Assembly (NCBI GenBank): GCA_028023455.1
Contig: JAQFVV010000055.1
Location: 6,230,030 to 6,294,029 of the forward strand
DNA from: Epiperipatus broadwayi
Lineage: Eukaryota; Onychophora; Udeonychophora; Euonychophora; Peripatidae
Length of the DNA stretch: 64,000 bases
Direction: 5' to 3'
Both the position numbers and the translations under genes were made by a program. Shown here one piece after another: positions 46,832 through 60,067 of the stretch (the first letter of the stretch is position 1; each line of letters starts with the position of its first letter). Below the pieces are notes generated by a model. It ran no database searches and was not told where the DNA came from. It saw nothing but the letters and a program-made list of their open reading frames with translations.

Positions 46832-47800
46832 TTAAACATAATTATGTCCTATACACTTTAGGAAGTTGGAGAAAAAAGTGGTATTGCTGTATCTACTCTG
46901 GAGGGCAAATTCATGCAGGTATGATGAAAACAAAGCTCTGCTAGTGTCAGATTGGAATTTCAGCTTATGCTTTGCTCTCATCCACATGTTTTCAATATTC
47001 TGGGTGTGTATATCTTGGTCTTCGGGATGCACAAAGTTGTTCTGATGGACGACAACCGAATGCATATACACACCATTGTTGAGACTGCTGATGTTATTGT
47101 ACGCTGCCTAGCCATCTGAAATAATGTGCGTGCCTGGTAAAATGAACCGCTGTATCAGGCACTCCAGTGTATCAGCCATCCTGTCTGCAACTTCTGTCAA
47201 GAAGCATTTTCTTGATGCTCTCTCTATACCGCCAAAGACCCAATGACCTCTCCGTATAGTCCCCCTGTGATATTTTCGGTGGAAATAATAGGTTTCATCA
47301 ATTTCGACGATTAATGGCTCCCCATTGTCATCAAATCCACTGAGAGCTGTCGGATTTGTGTCAAAATATTTGGCACATTCCTCCTGGCAAAAATTCGCCC
47401 AGTCAATGATAATTTTTTTGCTGACGCCAGTCTCATGCACGTGTTGTTGGGGCAAATTATGCACCCAAAAATACACTATGCTTATAATTGTTTCCAGAGG
47501 CAGATGACTTTGGGAAAAGAAAGACCTCTTTATGATTGAGCTGCGATGGTGACATATTCTGCATTGCCATCTACACCCATCTAAGCCTGTAGAATACATC
47601 ACCAGCGCACACCGAACACCACACTGTTGGCATAAGGCATAGTTCTTCAGAAGGAGTCTTCGTGCAAGCCATTTGATGGCCAATTCCGTAGTTTGTATGG
47701 CATCCCATAACTGGTGCAGATTCCATTCTTCTGCCAGAATAGCAGCAACACTCAAAATTTCATCATCAGGTACTAAGCATGTAGCAGACATTTTTTCCAA
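46832..47800 (-). pseudogene. Merlin transposase (IS1016/ISXO2-type DDE), one in-frame stop
   Basis: The ATG at 47800 opens a frame of 322 codons ending near 46832, interrupted only by TAG at 47108-47110, just after ISDG. N-terminal zinc-ribbon cysteines occur as CQQCGVRC and CRICH. The DDE residues are visible: D in VEIDETYYFHRKYHRG, D in HIISDG, and E in TQNIENMWMRAK near 46990. The GHWVFGGIER strand and DR stretch are also typical of Merlin. Length is usual for the family. Loss of the Trp expected at the stop suggests a single nonsense change. The protein would act in the nucleus on the TIRs. Confidence 0.9.
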
Positions 47801-48172
47801 CTATAAAACTGTATACGTGTGCGTATAATTCATGCCGTTGAACACATAGGGTGTCCTTTTTTTTGCACATGTACTATAAATGTAGTTAGTTTAAATTCTT
47901 AAGTTGTAGACAGTTTAAATTCTTAACTTTCAAAGAAATTAAAAGTAATTCTTTTAATTAATGTCATGTAATTAATCCAACATTCAAATTCTTTAAAAAG
48001 GTTAATTTTTTTATTTATTATTCTTTACATTTGATTAAATTTTAATTTATTTGTAATATAGTAGCATATACGTAAGATTCTCAAACAATTTAGTTTAAAA
48101 TTTAAACAATAGAGGGCAAACATATATAGCAGTTTCTTTGAGACCGCTATAGTAAACCTTTACCACTTTTGG

Positions 48173-48670
48173 TAGCTGCTTGATATGATTTTTGCTAAGA
48201 TTATTTCAAATTTCACATCAAAATCTAACTTAAAGCAGATAGAAAACAATCCTTACCTTGCTTGAAAGTATTGTAATCAATTTTACACTACAGAAAGATT
48301 ATTAATTAAATAGGAAGTTTTGTCTTAGAGGAGCATAACCGTGCAGTTTAATGATTTGTTCATTAAGATTTGAAAAAGTTCCGTTTCACTTGAGTATTCA
48401 TTAGATTCAAAAGTTAGACCCAAATATGTGACTGTTTTTGTAATTTATTTTTAGGTTATTAATATAGTGAATAAAAATAAAATGAATAAGTTCAATAAAA
48501 TAAATCTATTGCTACTCTTATTATACTAAACTAAAATAACTCTCTCTCCCTTGCTTGAATAATATAACCATATTTATATAATATTTTATTTGCATTAATC
48601 TTTGTATATATATTTTACTTCACTTGATCATGATTTTATATGCTTAAATAAACTGTTAAACAGGTGTTTT
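48173..48670. other. No identified gene
   Basis: AT-rich spacer between the Merlin target site and retrotransposon copy 2. Confidence 0.4.
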
Positions 48671-51554
48671 GATGCACTATGGCTTCTCCTTTATCGGAGT
48701 CAAGAATGTCACAACCACTATGCTTAGAGAAACCTGTTAGCCACCTTATCTTCCCTTTTCATTCCCCATCCTAAGTTTTTCCCATATGCTCTATTTCATT
48801 TCCACAACATTATCTTTATCCATTCTATGGTCTTTATATCTAGATTCCTCTTATCTTTTCCAAATCCAGCATAAAAAAACAAGAAACCACTTTGTTTACA
48901 TTTATTCTCCCACAACATCACTATTTGTATCCTTTCTGCTATTATAAGCATTTACATTAAATTAGCAGTTGCCTAATATTTTTCATGTCTTCCTTACATA
49001 ACTTTCAGACTAAATCACACACATTTTGCCATTTATGTATATATTCTCTTGTTGCTAACAATCCTGTTGAGTCTCAAACAGCAAACTACTTTCCTTGCTA
49101 TAATCATAAATGAACGCACACCCAATATTGTTTACTTCTCTATATATTTCAAGTCTTTTTACTCTTCATACTAGATATCCATCTCTCCAATTCCCTATTT
49201 TTTATTAATGCACCTATTCTTCTACTCCATTCTTTGTCACTACAACACTCAACAATTCTTCTAACACAATCTTCCCATCTTTTGTACAAGTATACTGACA
49301 TAAAGTCTTTATCCAAATCTTTTGCACACCATACTACCTTTCTCACCCATCTTGTTGCCTGACCCTTTATTCATAACCCAATTAAATACTATTTTGACTA
49401 TTCTCTTACTATCCATAAATTGCAATCTACCCAACATTTTCATTTTGCTTTTTGCATCTCTCATATGAAAACTTGACCATCCCATTTCTCCTTGAATTGC
49501 CTACTTTGCCATCCATACATCTGCATCCAATGCATATCTTCCTAGTTCTCTTTGTACTTTTCTAAGTAATCTACCACTCCTTTACCAACACATAATATTT
49601 AGTTACTATTAGTTAACTCTGCTACTGCCACTCCCATACAATTCTTGCTATATCATATTTGTTATATGGAAACACTTAATTTATTTATCAAACCCTTTCT
49701 TTTCTTTGCTTCATTTATCAATTTTTTATCATATTCATCCAAGCAATTTCTCTGATTACTTAAGTCCATTCCCAAGTAGTTATACTTATTCACCACACTT
49801 TACTTTTTATCCCCCAGTAAAAATTCTTTGTCGTCTCTTTCCCCAGTATTAATCATCATTACTTTTGGATTTTTCTTCACTAAATTTAATCCCCATCTCT
49901 TTTCCCACTCTTGCGCATGTTTTCAGCATAACTTCCATATCTTCCCTACTTTCTATGCACAAGAAGATATCATCAGCAAATAAACGATTTGATAATATAT
50001 ACATTCCCTTACCATCTATTAATGATATCTCTATCCTACTTCCTAGTCTTTCTATTGCTCTTTCTATTTCTCTCAAATATAATAAAATCAAAATAGGTGT
50101 AATGGGGTATCCTTGCTTTGGTCCACCCCACTTTTAACTCTTAACTGATTCTGTATTTTCTAATTGATATGTAATAATTATTTTCCTACAATCTCTTAAT
50201 AAATCCACAATTCATTCCTAAATTTACTAAACTTATCCATAATCTATTTCTATTCACTCTATTATATGCCTTCTCTATATCTATAAAGTCCATATATAAC
50301 TAACTGTCTTCCTATATTCCTACTCATATCTATATGTTGTATAACTACAAATAAACTATCTGCTAGACAGTTATCTGATCTAAAACTGCATTGCATTTCT
50401 CCCACTATATTGTTTTTTTCCCATCCAATTTGCCACCCTTCCAGCCACCATATACACAAAAACTTTATATAACAATGACGTTAACACCAACAGTCATTAA
50501 TTGTTTAACTTTCTATGATCCTTACTCTTTCCTTTAAATGAAAGCCTTACTCTTGTATTATTCCAGCTATCTGGAAATTCTCTCTTCTGTGCCATCTTAT
50601 TTAAACATGATAATAGATTTAAATTTTGCCCTATTTCCCAAATTCATCACTATCTTTGCTGCTCATCCATCTAAACCTTTTGCCTGTTTACTTTTTAATT
50701 TCTTCCCTGCCCATTCAATTCATTTTCTGTAAAACTAATGTTTCCATTACTATGTGCTTTTATGTTTGTTATCACTTTGTCCTTCACATCCTACATCTTT
50801 TCTATATCCATTATATAATTATTTAAGATAGTCTCTAATTCTTCTCTAAAGCTACAGTCTTTGTCCTCATCATTTAGTAATACTATTTCTCTCTCCTGTA
50901 CTTTCCTTTTTTAAATATATTTTCAAATTTTTTTTATTCCCATCTCTTCTACTTTTATTAATATCCTTCAATAATTTACTATTTAATTTCATTCTCTCTA
51001 TATAATTATCTATTTTAACTAACTTCTTTTTTAAAAAATAGTTTTCCCACGTAATATTAACATCTTTTTCATTCTTTTTGTTTTTAATTGCAGATTTATA
51101 TTCTCTGCATGCTTTTTCCTCTCTTTTACACTTTTATTAATTTTCTCTTTTTTCTATTATTTTAATTCTTCTGAATATTCTCACCTAAAATTCTATTTGC
51201 CACTCTTTCTATTTCACTATACCAGTTTTATATTCATGCCCAAAAAACTCTTCCATAATTTCTTCTACTTTTATTTTATATCTTTCTAACTTATTCTTGT
51301 CATTCACTCTCCATCCATATCTTTCATTACCCTTTTTCTTTTATTACTATCTTCCATCACATTACTAACCATTTCTGTTATAAAGAAATTATGATCACGA
51401 TTACATGCTCTCTATTATCAAACGTTTTATTTTTCTGTACTTTTTTCATTCCCTCTTTTTCTACTAATGCATAATCTATTATGTGAAATATATTATTTCT
51501 AGACCATGTGTGTTGCCTCTCATAAATATTTGATAAATTTCCAACACTCAAATT
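48671..51554 (-). mobile_element. Non-LTR retrotransposon copy 2, degenerate
   Basis: Same family and orientation as 43621-46500, collinear from the 3' end (GGCTTCTCC, 48680) to the endonuclease end. Fragments: endonuclease IYERQHTWSRNNIFHIIDYA (51515-51460), RT with LFADDIFLCIESREDM (about 49990-49945), and the tail WCAKDLDKDFMSVYLYKRWE (49335-49275). Stops and frameshifts are more numerous than in copy 1. It is 5'-truncated almost at the same point as copy 1. Confidence 0.85.
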
Positions 51555-51654
51555 CCCAAGAGGCATCTTTGCAGAAACATGTAATATAATATGCTTACCC
51601 ACCAGAGAACAAGATCAGTTATTATTGTATACTTTTTCAAATATGTTAGTGATG

Positions 51655-51842
51655 TACATACATACAGCAGCCACCCAGTGCGAGCCAGAGTAATCAATGG
51701 ATACAAGAAGGTTTGTGCATAAAATCCATAGATACGAACTGGGGTGGGGATATTGGATGAGTAGACCCTAGACAGATTTTATGCATAGACCTTCTTGCAT
51801 CCATTAATTACTGTGGTTTGCATGGGTGACTACTGTATGGAA
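51655..51842. mobile_element. Small foldback element, about 65-bp arms
   Basis: The left arm (51659-51722) and right arm (51775-51840) are diverged reverse complements (AATCAATGGATACAAGAAGG against the complement of CCTTCTTGCATCCATTAATT). A single-arm copy lies at about 13220-13300. No ORF. Confidence 0.65.
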
Positions 51843-52717
51843 TTTTGCATGTATATTTTACTGAGATAACTATTAATTATACAAATTTCTACTATAAGTG
51901 TGTGCGCACACACATATTTTTGCACATGGACATTTTATATTGAATGAGTACAAATTTTCATATTTGAGTTTTAACAAATTTAATTGTACAATTTTTTTTT
52001 GTTGTTGTTTTATGCTATGAATCTTTTACCAAAATTTTATATTTCAAAAACATGATTTAAGAATTGCATAGGTTCCTAGCATTTAATTAAAGATTTAAAA
52101 ATAAATATTATTAAAACTAATGTTAACAGGTTTTTCAAGTTAATTGAAGAAATAAGTAAATACGTTAAATTTTATTAGTCATTCATTAGTCTAGAGATTA
52201 TCCACTTAATGAATACATTTTTTTGAAGAACAACGCCACCAAGCGGGATGGATTATCATTCAAATTATTACCCATTTTTCTGTACGTTCAGAATAGGATG
52301 ATTGGTTTATGATGAATGTGCCTTTGAGCAGAATGAAAACCAAAGAAGGTAAAGATCATTGTTAAACAGTGATATTCATTTGATTGACTAGATGTCATCT
52401 AATTGTAATTATATTTTTTAAAAATGGTTCTTTATTTTGAAAGCTTTTAGTAATTATCTAGTCTTTTTGGCTTATAATTATGAAAGTTGTACTTTGAATT
52501 TTAAATGAAGGACTGCAAATAACTCAAAGCAATGTGAAACAGAATGTTAAAATAAGCAGATTTCGTTCCTCACAGGTATTATAGGTGTCTCCTTTTCTTC
52601 AAAATCTATTTTTGAAATTTTATTAAATTTTTCTGTCGCAAGTTTCATGTCAGTTGATTTACATAACTACCTCTTCCTCCCCATTTTTTTTTAAAAAAAG
52701 AAATGGAATATATTAAG
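51843..52717. other. No identified gene
   Basis: AT-rich spacer; nothing recognised. Confidence 0.4.
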
Positions 52718-54860
52718 CAGATCATCATCATCATTTTCAATCATTATTGATCCACTACAGACTGAAGATCTCTCTTACTTTAATCCAGTTTTTCCATTTC
52801 CTATCTTCTCTATGTCATACAATCACACTTTCTTATTTCATCCATCCATCTCACACATGGTATCTTTTTCTCAGACTTTTACAATCTTATGGAATCCAGT
52901 TTAAGATTTCAACTGTCTATCGACTATCCTCTCTTCTAGCAATATGTCAAGCCAGCTCGATTTCATTCTCTTAATTAATTCCTTCAATTTTGTCAATAGC
53001 ACTTCTTTGTTCTTTCACCCATGTATTTCGTGTTAGCCTCTTCTTGTTGTTCCTAATATACACTGCTTCATACTTCCTGAGTGATCTGAAGTATTTGTAT
53101 TGCTCGTAAGTGTCCAAGTCTCAGATCCATAAGTAAGAATTGATAAAACATTTATTAAAAATATCCTTTATTTTAATACCAAGTTATTTCTACCAAAAAC
53201 ACTTCATCCAAGTTCAATTCTATATCTTGAAGATCCAATGGTTTAATCATCAAAGAAATGCTTTTAGCATCAAATGCCTTTTCATAATCTACTTATCCAA
53301 AGCATAATGGAAGTTCATATTCATTGGTCCATTCTATAACGTCTCAGTACTTGGATGTGACCCATCGAACCAAAACCGTTTTTAAATCCAGTTTGTCCCT
53401 TTGAGTGGTTAAAATCCAAAGTTAGCTGTAGACGAGGTGTAATTATCTTGGAAAAATTTTAGTATTGAACTGATAAAAGAAACTGATATATTTAATTTTT
53501 AATGCCTTCTTTATCGCCTAGATATTTGTTATATAATTTTGCCAACAATTTTTCTTGCACCTGCTTTCTTTAAGATATCAATTATAATTCCATCATTGTT
53601 TGGAGCTTCACCCTTCTTCATAGATTTAGTGGCATTTCTCACTTCATTAAAAATCCTGTGCAATTCAGAAGATGTAGTAATTGTAAGGGATACTTTTTTT
53701 TTTGCTATATGATTCTTTATAGAATTCAACACTTTTCATGACATTATCTCTTTTCTTTTTAGCAATAGTTTCCTTTTTTTTTCTTTTTCCAGAAATAAGT
53801 TCCTACCAGTATATTGTTTTACACTTTTGATATTTTTATTCTCTTCTATAGGTTATCTTGTTAATTCACAATTATATTTTTTTATATTGTTATTAACTTT
53901 TTTGTACCATCTTAATGGATTATATTTATATATTTTCATATTTTTTCTTTTATTCATAAATTGTCTTGATGCAGTAGAAATTTTACTGGTAATTCCTGGG
54001 TTTCTTTGTACCAGCCATCTTTATTGCAGTTCTTAATAGCATATCAATTATCTTTCTATTGATTTTATTTCAAATCTGAAACATTTTCAACATCTGTTAA
54101 TGATTTTAAAATGATTTTCAAGTTTGAATTTAAATCCATTGGAATGTTTCTAAAGATTAAGAATATCAATTGTGAATAATGGTTTTCTTAATTTTTGTCT
54201 TAAGTTTTGCATTAATACATATGTATTTTATATCTCATCAATGAATGATCACTTCCTGTGTTGAATTTTTTAAAAGCATTACAATCTTGAAATATCTATG
54301 TTAATCAAAATATCCAATTTGCTGTACCTTCATTTGTATATTTCCATGTCCATTTGCATTTAACATTTTTCTCAAAGAAATAATTTATATTATATTTTCT
54401 TTTTCTATGAACTCCACGGGTTTATGTCCTCGCTCATTTCTGTCACTGTAACCATATTTAATCTCTGCACTTTAATCTTTCAACCATTTATCAGTTCTAG
54501 CATTAAAGTTCCCCTGACACTTTTAAAATGTTTGGTCTGAAGTCACAACTACTAAAATCTTATGTATATCTATAAAAATCGTCTACTTCTTTATCATAAT
54601 GAGAACTTGTTGCGGTATAAATCGGAATTATATTTGATGATCTTCCATTAATCTGAATAACTAATCTTGCCACTCTTTCTGATACACCCTCAATATCCAC
54701 ATTGTTGTTTTTTCACTTTTTGTTTATAATGAATCTTACTTTACTCTAGCTTCCAATATTTGTACCTTTGTTGTATAATATATGTCCACTTTTTAAATTC
54801 TTTCTTCTAACTTCACAAAGCCCAACAATGTCCTATTTGGTACTTGGGCTTATTAATTTA
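52718..54860 (-). mobile_element. RTE-like non-LTR retrotransposon, longest copy, internally deleted
   Basis: Minus-strand order: APE endonuclease (about 54800-54400, with GHILYNKGTN, VARLVIQINGRSSNII and a GNFNAR block), RT N-terminal part (53732-53529, ATKSMKKGEAPNNDGIIIDI and LKKAG), then a short QTGFKNGFGSMGHI stretch, then directly LTYGSETWTL (near 53130) and the WLDILLEER tail. The RT palm with its Y/F-x-DD box is missing, so an internal deletion occurred. The 3' end is the ATC triplet tail (52721-52734). Confidence 0.8.
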
Positions 54861-56887
54861 CAATGTATGTGTATGTTTAAGATTAAATAAAAAATATTAT
54901 CTTGAGTTGTAACTGATGCTAAAATACTAGTAAAATCTGCCTGTTATGAAAATTTAATGGGTTCCCTTATAATTTTATCTACATATTTAGAAATTACTGA
55001 ATTTTAGGACAGCATATTTACAGTGTTGTAACTGCATGTAGATGGATTGTTGAATCAAATTTGCTGGGTTAGTAATAGTGTTCAAATAGTTTATTGTTCA
55101 GGAATTTGTTAAGAGTTTGAATGCTGAAAACATCTGGACTAATCCATAGATTTTATATGGCACCTCAAATTATAGAGGACATTAAATATATGATAATTGA
55201 AAATTTAGCCATCTGGCAAATAAATGTTTGACTCATTTATATTTTCATAAAATCTAAAGTTTAATTCTTTGTAAACTTTCATTTTTTCATTTTATATACT
55301 AGGTTATAAAATTATTTTTTTATAGTAATCTTGTAGTATGTAAAAGTAATTTGTTCTGAGTGCAATGATCGATAGAGAAAATTTAAAGAGGTGTGGTGTA
55401 TCCAACAACACTCACACCATAATTAAAAAGGATTCATGGGTTGCTTTATCCCACAAGTGGAATATGTAAATTTTTTGCCTGTTTTAATAACAGTTATGAG
55501 CAAGCATAAGAAGTGGTGGTCATGTAATATGTAAATTTGTCACTTTAACTATTAATTACTTTATGTGTTCATTTTCTGCTTCCTATCTCTCACAAATCTG
55601 ACTTTATCTAGTACTGTGAATATGACCTACCTGGTTGAAAGCAGTGTTAAGCTGTAGTTAATTTGTAACATTGTTGATCTTTCTTTTGTAGTGAATATTA
55701 TGCTCTGTATTGAATTATTAACAGATGTCAGCATCATTGATAAATATTTATGAAACTATCTTACAATTGTATAAATAAATAAGGAGGTGGGATGGAGATT
55801 TGATTTTATTAATGTAGAATTACAATGATACAATTTCATTATTGTTGTGTAATAATGTTTTTTTTTTTTCATTTACTTATTGTAAGATTTTCAGTTCCAA
55901 TTTGTTTTAAGATTTCCCCCCAGATAGCTAGGCTATAAAATATTACAACTAATTCCTTACAGGTCATTAAATAAGTAGCTAGCTATTCTTAGTCAGAGAT
56001 TAAAACAAAGATGGAAAAACTCTAATTCTTTCACATCCAGTAATTGGAATGCCTTTAATGAGTTATTTTTTTTGTGTGTGAGATGGCTAGAATTGACTCT
56101 TTAAAGATTGGTTTATCTTCTAATTATTATTTATTTTTATCTATTCTATTGTGTAGAAGTGATTTTTGGACACCCCACCAATATAATATAAAGGCATCAC
56201 AAAAGTTTCATTTAAGGATATTTTATATAAAATTTAAAAAATGGAATGACAATCATAAACCCAATGGGATATATGATAGTTTAGAGTTCATTATTATAAA
56301 ATCATATCTTTTTTGATTGGACATATGAAATTAATAAACATCACAAGACTTCCCAAGAGAGTGTTTTATGGTTAACTTGAGCATGGTAGATCCCGTTTAG
56401 ATCCTAAAGATATTCCCACAATGTTGATTGTTTTCATCTGGAAGATATGGTAGAGGATAGAATACATTGAAGAAATAGAATTAGACATGGTGTTGAAGTA
56501 TTTCAGAAAGAAAAACAAACAGAATAATGGACAAATGTGTTTTGTACATGAATGGATTTGTAGTTCACAAATTAATTTATATAGTCGTCACAAAACTCAT
56601 CTTTATTGTTGGTTTTATTTTTTAATCCTACTATCTTCTCTCCGTCTTGAAATTAAAATGGCCATAAGTTATTGATGGGTGGCAACCACTGCTTTTCATG
56701 ATCCTCTCCTTTATTTGTATTAATTTTTTGAAAAAAAATTGTTATTACTTTTCAACAAAAAAAACAAGTAAGTAGTTTGTATGATTTACAGAAGAACGGA
56801 ATAGGAAAGATTTTCGTACAGAATATTAAGTTGAACATTACTTGTTAAAAATAATAGATTTTATTTTTATATTAAATGCATTTATTG
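54861..56887. other. Mostly unassigned; partial SINE
   Basis: A partial SINE tail on the minus strand lies at about 55090-55145 (TTTATTGTTCAGGAATTTGT). The open frames at 56074 and 56487 are not recognised. Confidence 0.35.
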
Positions 56888-57131
56888 ATTGTGCACTAAA
56901 AAGAAATAAAATAATTGTTTCTTCAACCACAATTGGAGTTTCTAGATTTAACTTGAAATAAAAGCATGGAGGGGGGGGTCCAGAAATTAATTATGTCAAT
57001 CCCTTGTTATAAAACATAGGGATCGATTTAATTAATTTCTGGACTTCTTATGCTTTTATTTCAAATTAAATCTAAAAACTCTAATTGTAGTTGAAGAAAT
57101 AATTGTTTTATTTCTTTTTAATGCACAGTTA
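56888..57131. mobile_element. Foldback element, about 85-bp arms
   Basis: Arms at about 56888-56973 and 57043-57131 pair well: TGTGCACTAAAAAGAAATAA against TGTGCATTAAAAAGAAATAA read inward from the right. A G-run (56971-56978) follows the left arm. A second inner pairing (CCAGAAATTAATTA and complement) surrounds the loop. No ORF; target duplication not resolved. Confidence 0.7.
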
Positions 57132-58659
57132 ATAAAAGCGTTTAATATGTATAAAAAAATTATCTCTTATTTTTGTTTTTAGTATTGGTGTAGTAAATAA
57201 AAATATAAAACTATATCGTATTTTAAATTGATTGGACACTTACAGTTGATATATATATATATCAGTAGATATTTCTGCTATAAGTTAAAATATATACCTT
57301 TTATGTATATATCATATCGTATGTGCACCTAATAATACATGTGTATATATTATAAATGAACTACAGTTAATAAATATAATTTTACTTTAAATCAATATCA
57401 CACATAGTATATGTAAGTCGTTAGATATTTCTGCAGTAAGTTAATATATATTGTACCGCCCATCGGTGTCTTAGGGTTTATACGATTTATATTCTTTGTA
57501 TTAGGTGACCAAATTACGTTCACTTTGATAAATCTCTCATTAGAACATGACAGGTAATTTTATTGAACCCAATTATTTTTTCTGATCATACAACCCCGCT
57601 TAATGTAACTAAACTTGAATAATAGTAAGGACAGAACCAACTTTTAATTTATTTGAAAGGCACCAGGATTCTATACAAGAATCCACTGGCCTACCCCCCT
57701 ATCTTTATTAGTTACTTTTATAAAATTATTTGCTACACCCGGAGGATTGTACCTATTAATACAGCATCAGCAATTTATTTGGTAACGTAATAATTGTTGA
57801 ATTTAAATAATTTTATCCTATTAATAACAAACTTAAATAGACAACAACTCAAGTGATATTTTTATGATTTATTAAATTATAGTTGTGATTATTTTAAAAA
57901 CTAAATAAAGAATAACAGTATAAAAACAAATAAATTCAAATGGCTGCTGTTTTCTAAGATTCGGATTTCTTTTTATACTCTGATGCAGCACAGCACTTGC
58001 TATCCTTATAGTTAAAGAGAAAGTGATCACTTAAATTATGATATGAAGTTTTACCGGTAAGTTGAATTCTTTCATTATAATGATGTGTAGATTACCATGC
58101 ATATTTTTTATTCTCCTGGGAGGGATTGGTTGTATGCTCATTCCAGCTTTTAGGTAGTCTGGGGTTGAAAGATTTAGGTTGGTGATGGCTTCACTCTCAG
58201 CATTCTAACACTTCAGGAAGGAAGAAACATCAGCAAATGAACTTTCTTTACTCACACATTACAGCACAATCTTTATGACTTTGTAGAAAATCAAATTTAT
58301 ATTAAACTTTTCTTTAATAGATGAAGATCTAAGTCTCCCGACGCACGATGTATTTGCCTTTTATACTGCCTTGCTGATTTTAGTCAGCTGCACACATCAT
58401 GTTGATACCTGTTAACTTTGACAAATTTAAAGTAGTTTTGTTTAAAAAGTCATCTTTAAGTATTGCTAATTGTTTTGCGTTAAGAATTTATTTTCTTATT
58501 TTAGAAAAATCAAAGTAACATTTTGTTATTCTCTTTATATCTCCTTTTTAATCTCTTTAACTTAATATATATATAATCTACATTGTCTAAAAAAATACAG
58601 ATATTTCAAAAATAAAAAATATTCCTTTTTTTGGGAATTAGATAATTTAAAATTCTAAA
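57132..58659. other. No identified gene
   Basis: AT-rich with TA-rich microsatellite stretches near 57250 and 57410; nothing recognised. Confidence 0.4.
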
Positions 58660-59990
58660 TTAACAATCCAAAATTTGTATCAAAAAATGTGGTACAATAT
58701 ATATATTCTTAATATTATTAGAAGGGACTTGAACTGAGATTTCCAAGCTCCTTACAGCTATGCACTCCATCTTATACAACTGATACACATGACCACATAT
58801 ATGTAAAAAAGATAAATGATCTCCAATGTACGTATTTTGTGCTGAACCAGTACTCATCATTTGGTCCAGATCACGATCTCCCACATATATATACAATCAG
58901 TGCTCGGTTTATATTAAGATAGTAAATCTTTAAACTTTAATGGACAAGCTTATTATTGTCATACCCATGTTGAATTTACATCACTCTGACTCCTCACATC
59001 TGGACTTTAATATGTCCATTTAAATAGACAAGTTGGTATAGACAATATACTTATATTTAAATATTACATATTCTGCCGGTATTCTAACAATCCCTCTTCT
59101 GTGTATTTAAATGGACATATTTAAGTCCTATATATGAGGGGGCAGAGTGACACAAAATCAACATGGGTATGACAATAATATTGGCATCAGCAAGAGCTTT
59201 GAGTGTTCTATCATCAGATTTTCAATGATATGGAAGGCTGAAGAGTTGGAGAGTGGAGAAGATGAAGTTTGTCCATTAAAGTTTGAGAATTTGCTGTCTT
59301 AATATAAATTAAGCTCTGATTGTATATATGTGTGGGAGATAGTGATCTGGACCAAGTGATGAGTGCTGGTTTGGCACAAAATATGTCTATTGGAAATCAT
59401 TTATTTTTTTCACGTGTATGCGGTCACGTGTATCAGTTGTACAAGATGGAATGCATATCTATAGGGAGGTTGAAATTCTAAGTTCAAGTCCCTTATAATT
59501 ACATTAAGTTTGATATAGACAATATATTTATATTTGAATATTATATATTCATCCTGTATTCTACCCATCCGTTTTCTGTGTATTTAAAGGACATATTAAG
59601 GTCCTATATGTGACAGGTCAACCACCAATTAAGTCCATGTATGGGTATGAAAATTTGAATTTTCCATCATCAGATTTTTAATGATATGAGTGGCTAAAGA
59701 GTTCAAAGGTGGAGAAGATTGAAGCTTGTCCATTATAATTTGAAGATTTGCTATCTTAATATAAACTGAGCACTAATTGCATATATATGTGGTAGATAAT
59801 GATCTGGACCAACTAATAAGTGCTGGTTCAGCAGGAATACATATATTGATCATTTATTTTTTTCACATGTATGTGGTATGTGTATCAGTTATATGAGATC
59901 GAATGTATGGCTGTAGGGAGCTTGAAAGTTTGAGTTCAAGTCCCTTATAATTACATTAAGTTTGGTAAAGATCATATACTTATATTTGAA
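58660..59990. repeat. Palindrome plus tandem repeat of about 475 bp with tRNA-like ends
   Basis: Units at about 59030-59505 and 59515-59990 are direct repeats. The left part 58660-59000 is the inverted copy of the unit's second half. Each unit ends in a sequence with a box-B-like GTTCAAGTCCC (59488-59498, 59932-59942 region; complement at about 58725-58735), so the family may be tRNA-derived. The 78-residue frame at 58660-58896 lies within it and is not recognised. Confidence 0.65.
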
Positions 59991-60067
59991 TACTCTTAAT
60001 GTTATATGAATATTATTTTATAGTCTTAATGTTTATTTTTTATTTAGTATGTGTACATAATTATATA

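Larger units (their letters stand above)
43587..48172 (-). mobile_element. Merlin DNA transposon split by a nested retrotransposon, with 8-bp target duplication
   Basis: ACTTTTGG occurs at 43587-43594 and 48165-48172, and the inverted ends read inward GGTGAAGGTTTACTATAGCG (from 43595) and GGTAAAGGTTTACTATAGCG (from 48164). Merlin elements have 8-9 bp duplications and long TIRs, both seen here: the TIR runs over 250 bp (right about 47880-48164; left 43595-43620 plus 46501-46760). The left TIR is split after GCGGTCTCA by a non-LTR copy (43621-46500) and resumes as CAAAGAAGCCGCTATATATG. Without the insert the element is about 1.7 kb with one transposase gene on the minus strand. Confidence 0.9.
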
